DNA of 35,183 nt from Planctomycetota bacterium (GTDB lineage Bacteria > Planctomycetota > UBA1135 > GCA-002686595): NCBI GenBank assembly GCA_016220035.1, contig JACRIO010000287.1, positions 1 to 35,183 on the forward strand. The letters are read 5' to 3'. Both the position numbers and the translations under genes were made by a program. Below are positions 6,063 to 15,884 of this stretch, in pieces (position 1 is the first letter of the stretch; every line of letters begins with the position of its first letter). The notes beneath the pieces were generated by a model. It saw only the letters and a list, made by a program, of their open reading frames with translations, did no database searches and was not told the DNA's origin.

Positions 6063-7490
6063 TCAGCAAGCGCTCACGACGCGCGCGCGGAGCGCGCTGA
6101 CGAGCGCTTCGCGGACGACCGACGGCGAGCGCGTGCACAGCGCGGGGTCGAGCCGCGCGCGGGCGAGGAACTCGTCGAACGCGACGCCGCCCGCGCAGCA
6201 CGCGAGCAGCGCGTCGACGGGCGCTCCGTGGAACTCCGCGTGGGCGTCGTCGTTGCCCCGCACTCGCTGACCGGGGAGCGCGGCGAGCGCGTCGCCGCTC
6301 GGCACGAGGACGTGCGCGGGCTCGAGCTCGGGGTTCGGCCGCACGCGCTCGGGCATCGGGAGAGCGCGCGCGGCGGCGGCGGTCTTCGCGAGCGCGTGGC
6401 GTTTCGCCCAGAACGGCGCGCCCTCGAACCGCCGCTCCGCCGCGTAGAACGCGAGCGTCGAGCGCGCGTGGGCCTCGAAGAGTCCGCGCTCCCACGCGCG
6501 GCGGTGCGCGAGCACCTCCGCGCGCGCGAGCTTCCCCTCGAGCAGCGCGTTCACGCACCGCGCGGCGTGCTCGGCGGACGCGAGCGCCTTCTCGACGCCC
6601 TGGCTCGACAAGGGATCGACGCAGGACGCCGCGTCGCCGACGAGGAGCACGTCCGCGCGCGTCTCGACGAGGCGCGGCGCCGCCGTCGTGCCGCGCTCGA
6701 AGGCCGCAGGAGCTCCGCGACACGGGCCGCGCGCGTGCTCGCGCGCCGAGCGCCACAACGCATCGCGCCCGCGCGCGCCGAGCTCGCCCCTGTCGACGAA
6801 CAACGTGACGCTCGCGCCGCCGCGCTGGAGCGGGATCCACCACCACCAGCCTTCGGGGACGGCCTCGATGCTGGTCGCGTCGGCGAGCTCGCCCGCGTCG
6901 GGCACGCGCGCGTTCAGCGCGATCGTCGCCGGGAGCTCGGCGACCACGCGCGCGTCGACGAGCGTTTCCGGCATCGTCCGCCCCGCGGCCGCGACGACGA
7001 CCCGCGCATCGAACGCGAGCTCCGCTTCACCGGGCGCACCGCGCGCCAGTTCGTCCACGGCGCTGCGCGCGCGTTCGCGGTCGGCGCGCACGCGCGGCGC
7101 GCCCCAAGGAGCGCGAGCGGAGGCGTCCTCGACGATTTCGACGCCGCCCGCGCGCGCGCGCTCGCGCAAGGCCGAGTCGAAGGCCTCGCGCTCGAGCTTG
7201 TACCCGCGCTCCGCCGATGCAAGCCGCCGCCAAGCGAGGTCTCCCGCGCCCCAGATCGCCCCGTGCCGTGCCGCGCCCTGGAAACCGAGGCGCCCGACGA
7301 CGTCCACGAGTCCGAGCCGCTCGAACAACGGCGCCGCGGATCCGACGACGGTTTCGGCGAGCACGCCGGAGCCCGCGCCGGGCCGGTGGAGCAACACGAC
7401 GCGCCGCGCGGGCCGCGCGACGAGCGCCGCGAGCACCGATCCGGCCGGCCCCGCACCGGCGATCACCACGTCAGCGCGTTCAAGCGTCAT
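6063..7490 (-). CDS. qhpG: QhpG-like FAD-dependent monooxygenase
   Basis: The 475-residue product is a flavoprotein of the FAD monooxygenase / tryptophan-halogenase-like superfamily. Visible features are the N-terminal Rossmann motif GAGPAGS in VVIAGAGPAGS, the mid-protein segment EGWWWWIPL typical of the superfamily, and the second FAD motif GDAASCVDPLSSQG. In QHNDH biosynthesis QhpG hydroxylates the gamma-subunit tryptophan that becomes the quinone of CTQ. That substrate would be Trp70 of the qhpC product here. The assignment to QhpG is by family plus proximity to qhpADCBE. The gene is on the opposite strand and separated by the VapB-like genes, so it is transcribed separately. ATG 7490 is preferred over an upstream in-frame extension because it puts the Rossmann motif about 10 residues from the N-terminus. 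Confidence 0.8.
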   Translation of the reverse strand: MTLERADVVIAGAGPAGSVLAALVARPARRVVLLHRPGAGSGVLAETVVGSAAPLFERLGLVDVVGRLGFQGAARHGAIWGAGDLAWRRLASAERGYKLEREAFDSALRERARAGGVEIVEDASARAPWGAPRVRADRERARSAVDELARGAPGEAELAFDARVVVAAAGRTMPETLVDARVVAELPATIALNARVPDAGELADATSIEAVPEGWWWWIPLQRGGASVTLFVDRGELGARGRDALWRSAREHARGPCRGAPAAFERGTTAAPRLVETRADVLLVGDAASCVDPLSSQGVEKALASAEHAARCVNALLEGKLARAEVLAHRRAWERGLFEAHARSTLAFYAAERRFEGAPFWAKRHALAKTAAAARALPMPERVRPNPELEPAHVLVPSGDALAALPGQRVRGNDDAHAEFHGAPVDALLACCAGGVAFDEFLARARLDPALCTRSPSVVREALVSALRARVVSAC

Positions 7491-7759
7491 CGCTTCGCGC
7501 ACCGCGCATCGCCGAGGACGCACGCACAGGCCGGGGGTCTGACGAATGGAGCGGACCGATGAGGCTCGTGAGCATGGAACCCCAACACCTTACTCCACGA
7601 TGTCGTCGACTCGCCGCTCGGGGCGGCGACGGCCGCGCACGAGCAGCCTCACTCTACTCGAAAGGCGTATGTGGATCCCGACGCGAGGATCCTTTCCCGG
7701 AACACGTGTCGAACGGCGAGAATGCCGCTCGCTCGCAGCGACACTCGCGGGCCCAGCAC
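7491..7759. other. Divergent intergenic region, qhpG / histidine kinase
   Basis: These 269 nt separate two divergently transcribed genes and must hold both promoters. I could not pick a convincing -35/-10 pair for either gene. GAGAAT at 7718-7723 is a possible plus-strand -10. No RNA structure or small gene is clear. Confidence 0.5.
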
Positions 7760-10291
7760 ATGCCCGCCCCGCTCCGACCCGACGAGTCCGAATGCCTGCG
7801 TGAACTCGCCGAGTACGACGTGCTCGACACGCTGCCGGAACGAGTCTTCGACGACCTCGTCCACCTCGCCGCGCACGTCTGCGGCGCGCCGATCGCGCTC
7901 TTGACCGTGCTCGACGAGCACCGGCAGTGGTTCAAGGCCCGCATTGGATTGGACGCGGCGGAGACTCCGCGCGACGTCGCGTTTTGTGCTCACGCCGTGC
8001 TTCGCCCCGAACTCCTCGTCGTCCGCGACGCATGGCTCGACGAACGCTTCGCCGACAATCCTCTCGTACGCGGCGAGCCGTTCATACGTTTTTACGCGGG
8101 CATGCCGCTCTCGACGTCGGAGGGTAGAGCCATCGGAACCCTGTGCGTGATCGACCGCGTGCCGCGCGTGCTCGGTGCCGAGCAGGAGCATGCGCTGCGG
8201 GTGCTCGCCAGCACCGCGATGGCCCATCTCGAGCTGCGGCGGAATGCGCGGGCCCTGAGGCACGCGCTCGCGGAGCGCGACGTGGTGCAGCGCGCCTTGT
8301 CGAGCGAGCACGCTCGGTTCGAAGAGCGCCTGCGCCAGCGCACCGCCGAGCTCGCCGCCTCGGAGGCGCGCGCGCGGCGGCTCGTCGAAGCGAACATCGT
8401 CGGCATCATCGTCGCCGACACGACCGGGCGCATCCTCGAGGCCAACGACGCCTTCCTCGCCTTGCTCGGCTTCGCGCGCTCCGACCTCGCCGACCGCACG
8501 CTGCGTTGGGACACGATCACCCCGCCCGAGTGGCGCGCCGTGGACGACGCGCTCATCGCCGACCTGCAGGCCCACGGCATCGCTCGACCACGGGAGAAGG
8601 AGTACTTCCACAAGGATGGACGACGCGTGCCCATCCTCGTCGGCGTGGCCTTGCTGGAAGGCAGCGCGAACGAGTGCGTCTGCTTCGTGATCGACTTGAC
8701 CGAGCGCAGGCGCGCCGAGGAGAACCTGCGGGAGAGCGAGGACCGACTGCGCCGCGCCTTCGACGGCCTCGGACAGCACATCTTCGCCGGCCTCCTGCGC
8801 CTGGATGGAACGGTGCTCCTGGCGAATCGACACGCGCTCGAGGTCGCGGGCTTGGACCCCAAGGACGTCCTCGGACGACCCGTCGAGACGACGCACTGGT
8901 GGTCCTACGACGAGCGGGTGAGCGCGCGCATCCGCGACGCCGTCGAAAGGGCCGCGAAGGGGGAGCGTGTGCGCTACGAAGAGCGCATCCGTGCGGCCCA
9001 GGATCAGTTCATCTGGATCGACTTCTCGGTGCAACCGATTCGCGACGAGCGCGGCGCGGTCGAATTCCTCCTCCCCTCGGGCTTCGACATCACCGAGCGC
9101 CGTCGGGTCGAACAGGAGCAGACCGAGTTGCACGGTCGCCTCACCACCGTCCTCGAGTCCATGTCGGACGCGTTCGTCGCCATCGACGCGCAATGGGTGT
9201 ACACGTACATCAATTCGGCGGCGGCGCGGCTGCTGCAGATTCGCCGCGAGGACGCGCTCGGCCGCAATTGCTGGGAGGTCTTCCCGCAGTCCGTGGGCAC
9301 CGACTTCCATCACCGCTACATGCGGTGCATGGCCGAGCAGAAGCCCGCGCACTTCGAAGTGCACTACGAGTCGATCGACGCCTGGTACGAGGTCCACGCA
9401 CACCCCTCGCCGGAGGGACTCGTGATCTACTTCACCGACATCCGCGAGCGCAAGCAGCAGCAGGAAGAGCGGCGCAAGCACCGCGAGGTCGCGGAGTGGG
9501 CGCGCGTCGCGCACGAAGCCAACCGCTTCAAGAGCGAGTTCCTCTCGGGCATGTCGCACGAATTGCGCACGCCGCTCAACTCCGTGATCGGGTTCACGCA
9601 GCTCCTCGTCGACGGCAAGGCTGGGCCGATCGCCGATCGCCAGCGCGAGTACCTGAACGACGTGCTCGCCGCGGGGCAGCACCTGCTCCAATTGATCAAC
9701 GACGTGCTCGACCTCGCGAAGATCGAGGCCGGCAAGATCGAGCTGCACCCTGAGCCCCTCGACGTCCAAGCGATCATCGAGGACGTCGCCTCCGTGCTGC
9801 GCGCGCTGACCCTCGAGCGCCAGGTCGTGCTGCGGTGCAGCGTCGCGCGCGATCTGGGGCGCGTCGTGCTGGACGCGCGCAGCCTCAAGCAGGTCCTCTA
9901 CAACCTGCTCTCGAACGCGATCAAGTTCTCGCACGAAGGTGGATGCGTGGACCTCGCCGCTCAACGCATGGACGCGTGGCGCATGGAGCTGCGCGTGCGC
10001 GATCGAGGGATCGGAATACGCGCGGACGACCTTCCGCGCCTGTTCCAGGACTTCCAGCAGCTCGACACGGGCCACGCCCGGCGCCACGCAGGAACGGGCC
10101 TCGGCCTTTCGTTGACGAAGCGCATCGTCGAGCTCCAGCGTGGAACGATCACGGTGGAGACCGCTCCGGGTCTCGGGAGCACGTTCATCGTCGTCCTGCC
10201 GATCGGCATCGCTGAGGCCTCCAGTGCATGCGTAGCGAACGATGCGAACGACAAGGACGCGCCGATCGAAGCGCGCAGGGAGCAACCATGA
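7760..10291 (+). CDS. Soluble sensor histidine kinase, GAF-PAS-PAS-PAS-HisKA-HATPase
   Basis: The 843-residue product is a cytoplasmic sensor kinase with no membrane segment. Domains in order are: GAF (about 20-160, with YDVLDTLPERVFDDL and GTLCVIDRVPR), a coiled coil (about 160-208), three PAS domains (about 205-325, 330-450 and 455-570), HisKA (phospho-acceptor His600 in SGMSHELRTPLNSVIGF) and HATPase_c with N box NLLSNAIKFS, G1 DRGIGI and G2 GTGLGLSLTKRIVE. It would autophosphorylate on His600 in response to a cytoplasmic signal such as redox state or a small ligand; the ligand cannot be read from sequence. It lacks a receiver domain. The downstream kinase starts within its stop (ATGA) and supplies two receivers. 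ATG 7760 was chosen because it begins the conserved pre-GAF segment. Confidence 0.88.
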   Translation: MPAPLRPDESECLRELAEYDVLDTLPERVFDDLVHLAAHVCGAPIALLTVLDEHRQWFKARIGLDAAETPRDVAFCAHAVLRPELLVVRDAWLDERFADNPLVRGEPFIRFYAGMPLSTSEGRAIGTLCVIDRVPRVLGAEQEHALRVLASTAMAHLELRRNARALRHALAERDVVQRALSSEHARFEERLRQRTAELAASEARARRLVEANIVGIIVADTTGRILEANDAFLALLGFARSDLADRTLRWDTITPPEWRAVDDALIADLQAHGIARPREKEYFHKDGRRVPILVGVALLEGSANECVCFVIDLTERRRAEENLRESEDRLRRAFDGLGQHIFAGLLRLDGTVLLANRHALEVAGLDPKDVLGRPVETTHWWSYDERVSARIRDAVERAAKGERVRYEERIRAAQDQFIWIDFSVQPIRDERGAVEFLLPSGFDITERRRVEQEQTELHGRLTTVLESMSDAFVAIDAQWVYTYINSAAARLLQIRREDALGRNCWEVFPQSVGTDFHHRYMRCMAEQKPAHFEVHYESIDAWYEVHAHPSPEGLVIYFTDIRERKQQQEERRKHREVAEWARVAHEANRFKSEFLSGMSHELRTPLNSVIGFTQLLVDGKAGPIADRQREYLNDVLAAGQHLLQLINDVLDLAKIEAGKIELHPEPLDVQAIIEDVASVLRALTLERQVVLRCSVARDLGRVVLDARSLKQVLYNLLSNAIKFSHEGGCVDLAAQRMDAWRMELRVRDRGIGIRADDLPRLFQDFQQLDTGHARRHAGTGLGLSLTKRIVELQRGTITVETAPGLGSTFIVVLPIGIAEASSACVANDANDKDAPIEARREQP

Positions 10292-12315
10292 CCTCGAACG
10301 ACACGTCGCGGACCCAGTCGACGATTCTCGTCGTCGATGATCATCCCGCGAACTCGAAGCTCGCCACGGAGGTCTTGCGCAACGCGGGATACGCGGTCCT
10401 CCAGGCCAGCGACGCGACGACGGCGCTCGAAGTCCTGTCGAAGGAGCTCCCCGCGCTGATCCTCATGGACATCGCGCTGCCCGGCGTCGACGGGTTGGAG
10501 CTCACCCGGCAGTTGAAGGCCGCGGAGCGGACGCGGGCGATCCCGATCGTCGCGCTCACGGCGTCCGTGATGCGCGGCGACGAGGCGAAGGCGCGCGCCG
10601 CCGGCTGCGACGGCTACCTGCCGAAGCCCATCGACACGCGGCGGCTTCCCGCGCAGGTCGCGGAGTTCCTGGAGCGGCACGCGCAGGCACCGCAGTGCAT
10701 CTTGGTGGTCGAGGACGAGCCGTCGAGCCGCAAGCTCCTCCGCGTCACGTTGGAGGCCGAGGGATTCCGCGTCCACGAAGCACGGGACGGAGTCGAGGCG
10801 CTCGGCGTGCTCGACCGCGAGGCGGTGGACGCGATCATATCGGACATCCTGCTTCCGAACATGGACGGCTACCGTCTGTGTCACGAAGTGCGGCGCAGCG
10901 CGAAGCACGGCGACCTGCCGTTCATCGTCTACACGAACACCTACACGCAGCCGGAGGACGAACGCGCGGCGCTCGAGCTGGGCGCCGACCGCTTCCTGCT
11001 GAAACCGGCCAGCGCGGACACCATCGTGAAGGCGCTCCGCGAGACGATGCGCGCCGCTCCCGCCGGAACGAAGCGTGCCGCGGCGGCGGCGGACGAAGTG
11101 GGCTTGATGAAGCTCTACAGCGAGCGCCTCATCGCCAAACTGGAACAGCGCAATCAAGAGCTCACACGGCGCGCGTCGGAACTCGAGGCCAGCGAGGCCC
11201 GATACCGCGACCTGTTCGACCACGCGCACGACATGATCCAGAGCGTCACGCCCGAAGGTCGCTACCTCTTCGTCAACCCCGCCTGGCTCGCGGCGCTCGG
11301 CTACACGGAAGCCGACCTCTCGACGCTGCGCGTCTTCGACATCCTGCACCCCGACACACATGCGCACTGCAGCGCGCTCTTCCAGCGCGTGCTCGCCGGC
11401 GAGGACGTCGGGATCGTGGAAGCGGCCTTCGTCGCGAGCGGCGGCCGGCGCATCGATGTGGAGGGGCACGTCAGCGCCAAGTTCGAGGGCGGGCGCCCGA
11501 TCCACACGCGCGGCATCTTCCGCGACGTCACGGAGCGCCGGCGGATGCAGGGTGCGCTCCAAGAGCTCAACGCGGACCTCGAACGGCGCGTCGTCGCGCG
11601 CACCGCCGAGCTGCAGGACACGGTCCAGGACCTCGAGGCCTTCACGAGCTCCGTCTCGCACGACCTGCATGCGCCGCTGCGCGCGATCGGGGGCTTCGCC
11701 AAGCTCGCACTGGAGGATGCGGGCGCTGAACTGAACGCGAGCGCCCGCGACGACCTCCAGCGCATCGTGAAGAACACCCGCCGCATGGAGACGCTCGTGA
11801 ATGGACTGCTCGCGTTCGCGCGGCTCGGCCGACAGGAACTGAAGAAGCAGCCCGTGGACATGCAGGCACTCGCGCTCGCCGCCGTCGAGATGCAGCATGC
11901 CCTCGAGCCCGGTCGGCGGGTCGCCGTGCGCATCGAGAAGCTGCCTCGAGTTCTCGGCGATCCCGCCGTGCTGTGCGAGGTGTGGGCCAACCTGATCGCC
12001 AATGCGTTCAAGTACACGCGCCCGACGCCTGAGCCCGTCGTCGAAATCCGCGCGCGCGCCGAGGACGGGGACACGACCTTCATCGTCGCCGACAACGGAG
12101 TCGGGTTCGACATGCAGCAGTCGGCGCGCTTGTTCGGCGCATTCGAGCGTCTGCACTCGGGCGAGGAGTTCGAGGGCTCCGGCCTGGGCCTCGCGATCGT
12201 GCGCCGCATCGTGGAGCGTCACGGTGGACGCATTTGGGCCGAGAGCGGGGTCGGGGAGGGAGCGCGCTTTTCCTTCACGCTCCCATCGCCGCGGACGCAC
12301 ACCTCCGCGCCCTAG
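10288..12315 (+). CDS. Hybrid histidine kinase, REC-REC-PAS-HisKA-HATPase
   Basis: The 675-residue cytoplasmic protein has two N-terminal receiver domains: REC1 about 10-125, phospho-acceptor Asp61 in LILMDIALPGVDG; REC2 about 136-255, Asp186 in ISDILLPNMDG. These are followed by a coiled coil (about 275-300), a PAS domain (about 300-420), a second coiled coil, HisKA (His458 in SVSHDLHAPLRAIGGF) and HATPase_c (NLIANAFKYT, DNGVGFDM, GSGLGLAIVRRIVE). The HisKA/HATPase part resembles the phytochrome-type kinases. It begins in the stop of the preceding kinase, with AGGGAG 5-8 nt upstream, so the two are co-translated and probably form one relay in which the first kinase phosphorylates the receivers of this one. 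No DNA-binding response regulator lies nearby. Confidence 0.88.
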   Translation: MTSNDTSRTQSTILVVDDHPANSKLATEVLRNAGYAVLQASDATTALEVLSKELPALILMDIALPGVDGLELTRQLKAAERTRAIPIVALTASVMRGDEAKARAAGCDGYLPKPIDTRRLPAQVAEFLERHAQAPQCILVVEDEPSSRKLLRVTLEAEGFRVHEARDGVEALGVLDREAVDAIISDILLPNMDGYRLCHEVRRSAKHGDLPFIVYTNTYTQPEDERAALELGADRFLLKPASADTIVKALRETMRAAPAGTKRAAAAADEVGLMKLYSERLIAKLEQRNQELTRRASELEASEARYRDLFDHAHDMIQSVTPEGRYLFVNPAWLAALGYTEADLSTLRVFDILHPDTHAHCSALFQRVLAGEDVGIVEAAFVASGGRRIDVEGHVSAKFEGGRPIHTRGIFRDVTERRRMQGALQELNADLERRVVARTAELQDTVQDLEAFTSSVSHDLHAPLRAIGGFAKLALEDAGAELNASARDDLQRIVKNTRRMETLVNGLLAFARLGRQELKKQPVDMQALALAAVEMQHALEPGRRVAVRIEKLPRVLGDPAVLCEVWANLIANAFKYTRPTPEPVVEIRARAEDGDTTFIVADNGVGFDMQQSARLFGAFERLHSGEEFEGSGLGLAIVRRIVERHGGRIWAESGVGEGARFSFTLPSPRTHTSAP

Positions 12316-12349
12316 TTCACGCGCTCGCGAGCGCCGAGGACGCGCGGAA

Positions 12350-12387
12350 GGGCGATCGAGCCCGCCTCTTCGGGCGCGCGATCGCCC
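12350..12387. terminator. Strong nested hairpin between convergent genes
   Basis: GGGCGATCG (12350-12358) pairs perfectly with CGATCGCCC (12379-12387). Inside it GCCCG (12360-12364) pairs with CGGGC (12371-12375) around a 6-nt loop. It lies between the hybrid kinase stop and the 3' end of the convergent small membrane protein gene, as expected for a bidirectional terminator. There is no T-tract on either side. Confidence 0.6.
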
Positions 12388-12399
12388 CGCCGCAACCGA

Positions 12400-12564
12400 T
12401 CACGGAGCTCGCCTGTCGCGCAGCGCCTCCGCGATCTGCTCGTGAGCGCGCATGGCGCGCCAACCGACGACGAGCCAGAAGATCGTCGTCATCAGGCCGA
12501 CGAGAGAGGTGATGACGGAAAGGATGATCACAAAAGGTCCGGTGCCGTTGAAGGTGGTCTGCAT
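12400..12564 (-). CDS. Small single-pass membrane protein
   Basis: This 54-residue protein begins MQTTFNGTGP and has one hydrophobic helix (about residues 10-33, VIILSVITSLVGLMTTIFWLVV), then a charged tail (RAMRAHEQIAEALRDRR). I do not recognise a family. It lies 63 nt downstream of the Ser/Thr kinase on the same strand, and that kinase ends in its own single membrane helix, so the two may associate in the membrane. An in-frame ATG 18 codons upstream exists, but the region before Met at 12564 looks non-coding. No clear Shine-Dalgarno sequence is visible. Confidence 0.6.
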   Translation of the reverse strand: MQTTFNGTGPFVIILSVITSLVGLMTTIFWLVVGWRAMRAHEQIAEALRDRRAP

Positions 12565-12627
12565 GAGAGGTTCCGTTCGGGTGTGGGTCGAGGCGCAGAA
12601 GCTGGTCGGCTCCCGCACGGCGATTCG

Positions 12628-13926
<1,299 letters not shown>

Positions 13927-13968
13927 GGGGCTCCTCGGGGACGCGAGGAGAGAAGCAGGGCGCGGCAG

Positions 13969-13974
13969 AGGTTA
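13969..13974 (-). promoter_or_regulatory. Possible -10 box of the Ser/Thr kinase gene
   Basis: Read on the minus strand this is TAACCT, 42 nt before the kinase ATG. It matches the TAnnnT pattern seen at other promoters here. No convincing -35 box was found at 16-18 nt. Confidence 0.35.
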
Positions 13975-14110
13975 CCGGGCGTGCGCGGATTTTTCCGGCC
14001 CACGCGCGGAGCGCGGCGATCGTCCTCCGGTGGCACGCGCGATACGCACATCGCCGATGCCCGGCGCGCCCCCCGATTCCGTGGTTCCAGCAACGAGCAC
14101 CCGCGGTCGA

Positions 14111-14116
14111 TAGGCT
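14111..14116 (+). promoter_or_regulatory. Possible -10 box of the permease gene
   Basis: TAGGCT lies 41 nt before ATG 14158 and matches the TAGGnT boxes seen elsewhere in the window. TTCCAG at 14085-14090 could be a -35, but the 20-nt spacer is long. Confidence 0.35.
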
Positions 14117-14157
14117 GTTCCGCACGCGCTCGGTGCGCCCCTCCAGCTTCGCCCCTC

Positions 14158-15111
14158 ATGCCCCCGAGCGATCCGAGTCGTCCCACCGACACGCATGAGC
14201 GCGACGAAGGCGCGGAGCGTGCTCCCGCGAGCGGCGCGTTCTTGCCGGGCACGATCCACTCGCGCCGCTTCCTCGCTACGACGGTGCTGCCCGCCGTGTG
14301 CGCGCTGATCGTCGTCGTCACCGTCGCCCTCGCGCCGGGGGAGCAGCGCGCGCCGATCCTCTGGTCGAGCCTCGTCGCCGCCGCGTCTGGGTTCGCGGCG
14401 ACCTCGATCGGCGTGTACGGCGGCGTGCTCGTGCCCGGGCTCCTGCTCCTCGGCATCGACGCGCGCTTCGTCGCGGCCGCGTCGCTCTTCCTCCAGGTGC
14501 TCGTGATCCCACTCGGCGCGAGCGCGCACGCGCGCCTCGGCAACATCGCGCGCCACGTCGCCATCCCCTTGATCGTCGGCGGCGTCGTCGGAGCGTTCGT
14601 CGGCCCCGCCTGCGCCGCCGCGCTGCCCAAGGAATCGACCGCGCGCATCGTGGCGGGCGTGATCGTGCTCGTCGGCCTGCTCGTGCTCGCGACGCTGCGC
14701 TTCGGCGGCATGGCCAAGCCCGCGCGGCTCGAGGACGTCTCGCGCTCGCGCATCGGCGCCGTCGGGCTCGTCGCGGGCTTCGCGTCGGGCGTCTCGGGCG
14801 CCGGCTGGGGACCGATCGGCGTGAAGTGCCTCCTCCTGCTCGGCATCGAGCCGCGCCAGGCGATCGGATCGTCGCTCCTCGGCCGCGTGTTCATGGCGCT
14901 CTCCGCCGTCGTCGGCTACCTCTGCTCGGCGAACGCGCTCGAGGCCGTGCGCGTCGAGGCGTGGCTGCTCGTTCCGCTCTTCGCCGGGTCGCTCTCGACG
15001 ATGGTGCCCGGTGTGTTCCTCGTGAGCCGCATGCAGCGCGAGCGCGCGGTCGTGCTGATCACGCTCTTGTCGATCGCGCTCGCGCTGCCGACGCTGATCC
15101 GCGGGCAGTGA
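14158..15111 (+). CDS. TauE/SafE-family membrane permease
   Basis: The 317-residue integral membrane protein has a hydrophilic N-terminal tail (about 35 residues) followed by some eight hydrophobic helices. Two halves each contain the glycine-rich signature of the TauE/SafE (DUF81) family. The first half reads GFAATSIGVYGGVLVPGLLL and the second GFASGVSGAGWGPIGVKCLL, the latter followed by GIEPRQAIGSS. Members move sulfite, sulfoacetate, sulfonates or other organic anions across the inner membrane; the substrate cannot be told here. It is a single gene between divergent and convergent neighbours and ends 7 nt from the convergent sigma factor gene. A link with the sulfatase locus 10 kb away is possible but unsupported. 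Confidence 0.85.
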   Translation: MPPSDPSRPTDTHERDEGAERAPASGAFLPGTIHSRRFLATTVLPAVCALIVVVTVALAPGEQRAPILWSSLVAAASGFAATSIGVYGGVLVPGLLLLGIDARFVAAASLFLQVLVIPLGASAHARLGNIARHVAIPLIVGGVVGAFVGPACAAALPKESTARIVAGVIVLVGLLVLATLRFGGMAKPARLEDVSRSRIGAVGLVAGFASGVSGAGWGPIGVKCLLLLGIEPRQAIGSSLLGRVFMALSAVVGYLCSANALEAVRVEAWLLVPLFAGSLSTMVPGVFLVSRMQRERAVVLITLLSIALALPTLIRGQ

Positions 15112-15118
15112 GCGCGCG

Positions 15119-15847
15119 TCACGGCTGCGACAACGCGCGCAGGAGCGCGCCGAGCTCCGCTTCCACCGCGGCCGGACTCGACACGGTGCTCGCGACGATC
15201 GAGCGCAGCGTCTCGCCGAAGCGCTCGCGCAGACGGTGCGCGGCGGTCTTCACGGCGCCGACGGACATCGTGAGGCGCTCCGCGACCTCCGCGTGCGGCG
15301 CGGGCGCACCTTCGAGCTCGCCGCGCAGTGCGTCGAAGAGTGCCTCTCGGCTGCTCGCCCGGTACTCGCGTTCGAGCTCGCCGAGCGCCGCGCGCAGCAC
15401 CTCGAGCGCCCATGCACGGTCGAACTCCTGTTCGGGTGTGCGCCCGCGCGCGGGCTCGCGCGCGAAGCGCTCGTCCGCGGCCTCGAAGTCGACCGCCAGC
15501 TTCACTGCGCCCCCACCGCGCTTCTCGGCGCGCTCGCGATCGCGTTCGTTCGCGACGTGGTGCTGGAGCGCGGCCATCAGGAACGAACGAAAGCGGCCCT
15601 TGTCGCGCGCCACCTGCCGCAGCTCGCGCTTGTCGATCAGGCGCGCGAGAAAGCCCTGCACGAGATCCTCCGCGGCGTCAGGCGCGGCGCCCTTGCGGCG
15701 CGCGAACGCGTAGAGCGGATACCAGTACGTCCGGCACAACGCGGACAACGCCTCGCGCGCGGCAGCATCGTCCTCCCCGCCCGCCGCGAGGACGAGCGTC
15801 CAGCGCGTCGTGTGGAACTCGGCGTGCGGAGCGGGCGTCGGTTCCAT
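15119..15847 (-). CDS. ECF sigma factor of planctomycete type
   Basis: The 242-residue protein begins MEPTPAPHAEFHTTRWTLVL. The TTRW(T/S)LVL segment is characteristic of ECF sigma factors expanded in planctomycetes. Region 2 is visible (YWYPLYAFARR, then AEDLVQGFLARLI and GRFRSFLMAALQHHVANERD). Region 4 helix-turn-helix is near the C-terminus (LTMSVGAVKTAAHRLRERF). A longer open frame reaches 16006, but ATG 15847 fits the family start and sits 8 nt after a -10 box. No anti-sigma gene is adjacent. In this group control often runs through protein kinases or C-terminal extensions. The divergent DUF1080 gene may share regulation. Confidence 0.9.
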   Translation of the reverse strand: MEPTPAPHAEFHTTRWTLVLAAGGEDDAAAREALSALCRTYWYPLYAFARRKGAAPDAAEDLVQGFLARLIDKRELRQVARDKGRFRSFLMAALQHHVANERDRERAEKRGGGAVKLAVDFEAADERFAREPARGRTPEQEFDRAWALEVLRAALGELEREYRASSREALFDALRGELEGAPAPHAEVAERLTMSVGAVKTAAHRLRERFGETLRSIVASTVSSPAAVEAELGALLRALSQP

Positions 15848-15855
15848 CGCCGACG

Positions 15856-15884
15856 AGCCTAGCGCGTGAGTCGAGCACCGCGAA
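15856..15884 (-). promoter_or_regulatory. Promoter of the ECF sigma gene
   Basis: On the minus strand TTCGCG (15884-15879), a 17-nt spacer and TAGGCT (15861-15856) form a promoter whose -10 ends 8 nt before ATG 15847. This predicts a leaderless or nearly leaderless transcript and supports ATG 15847 as the start. Confidence 0.55.

Noticed and set aside
6054-7562. Long plus-strand frame opposite qhpG
   Set aside because: The translation is Arg/Ala-rich without domain patterns, while the minus strand encodes clear FAD motifs.
7649-12300. Long minus-strand frames opposite the two histidine kinases
   Set aside because: They are antisense shadows of well-defined kinase domains, produced by GC-rich codon positions.
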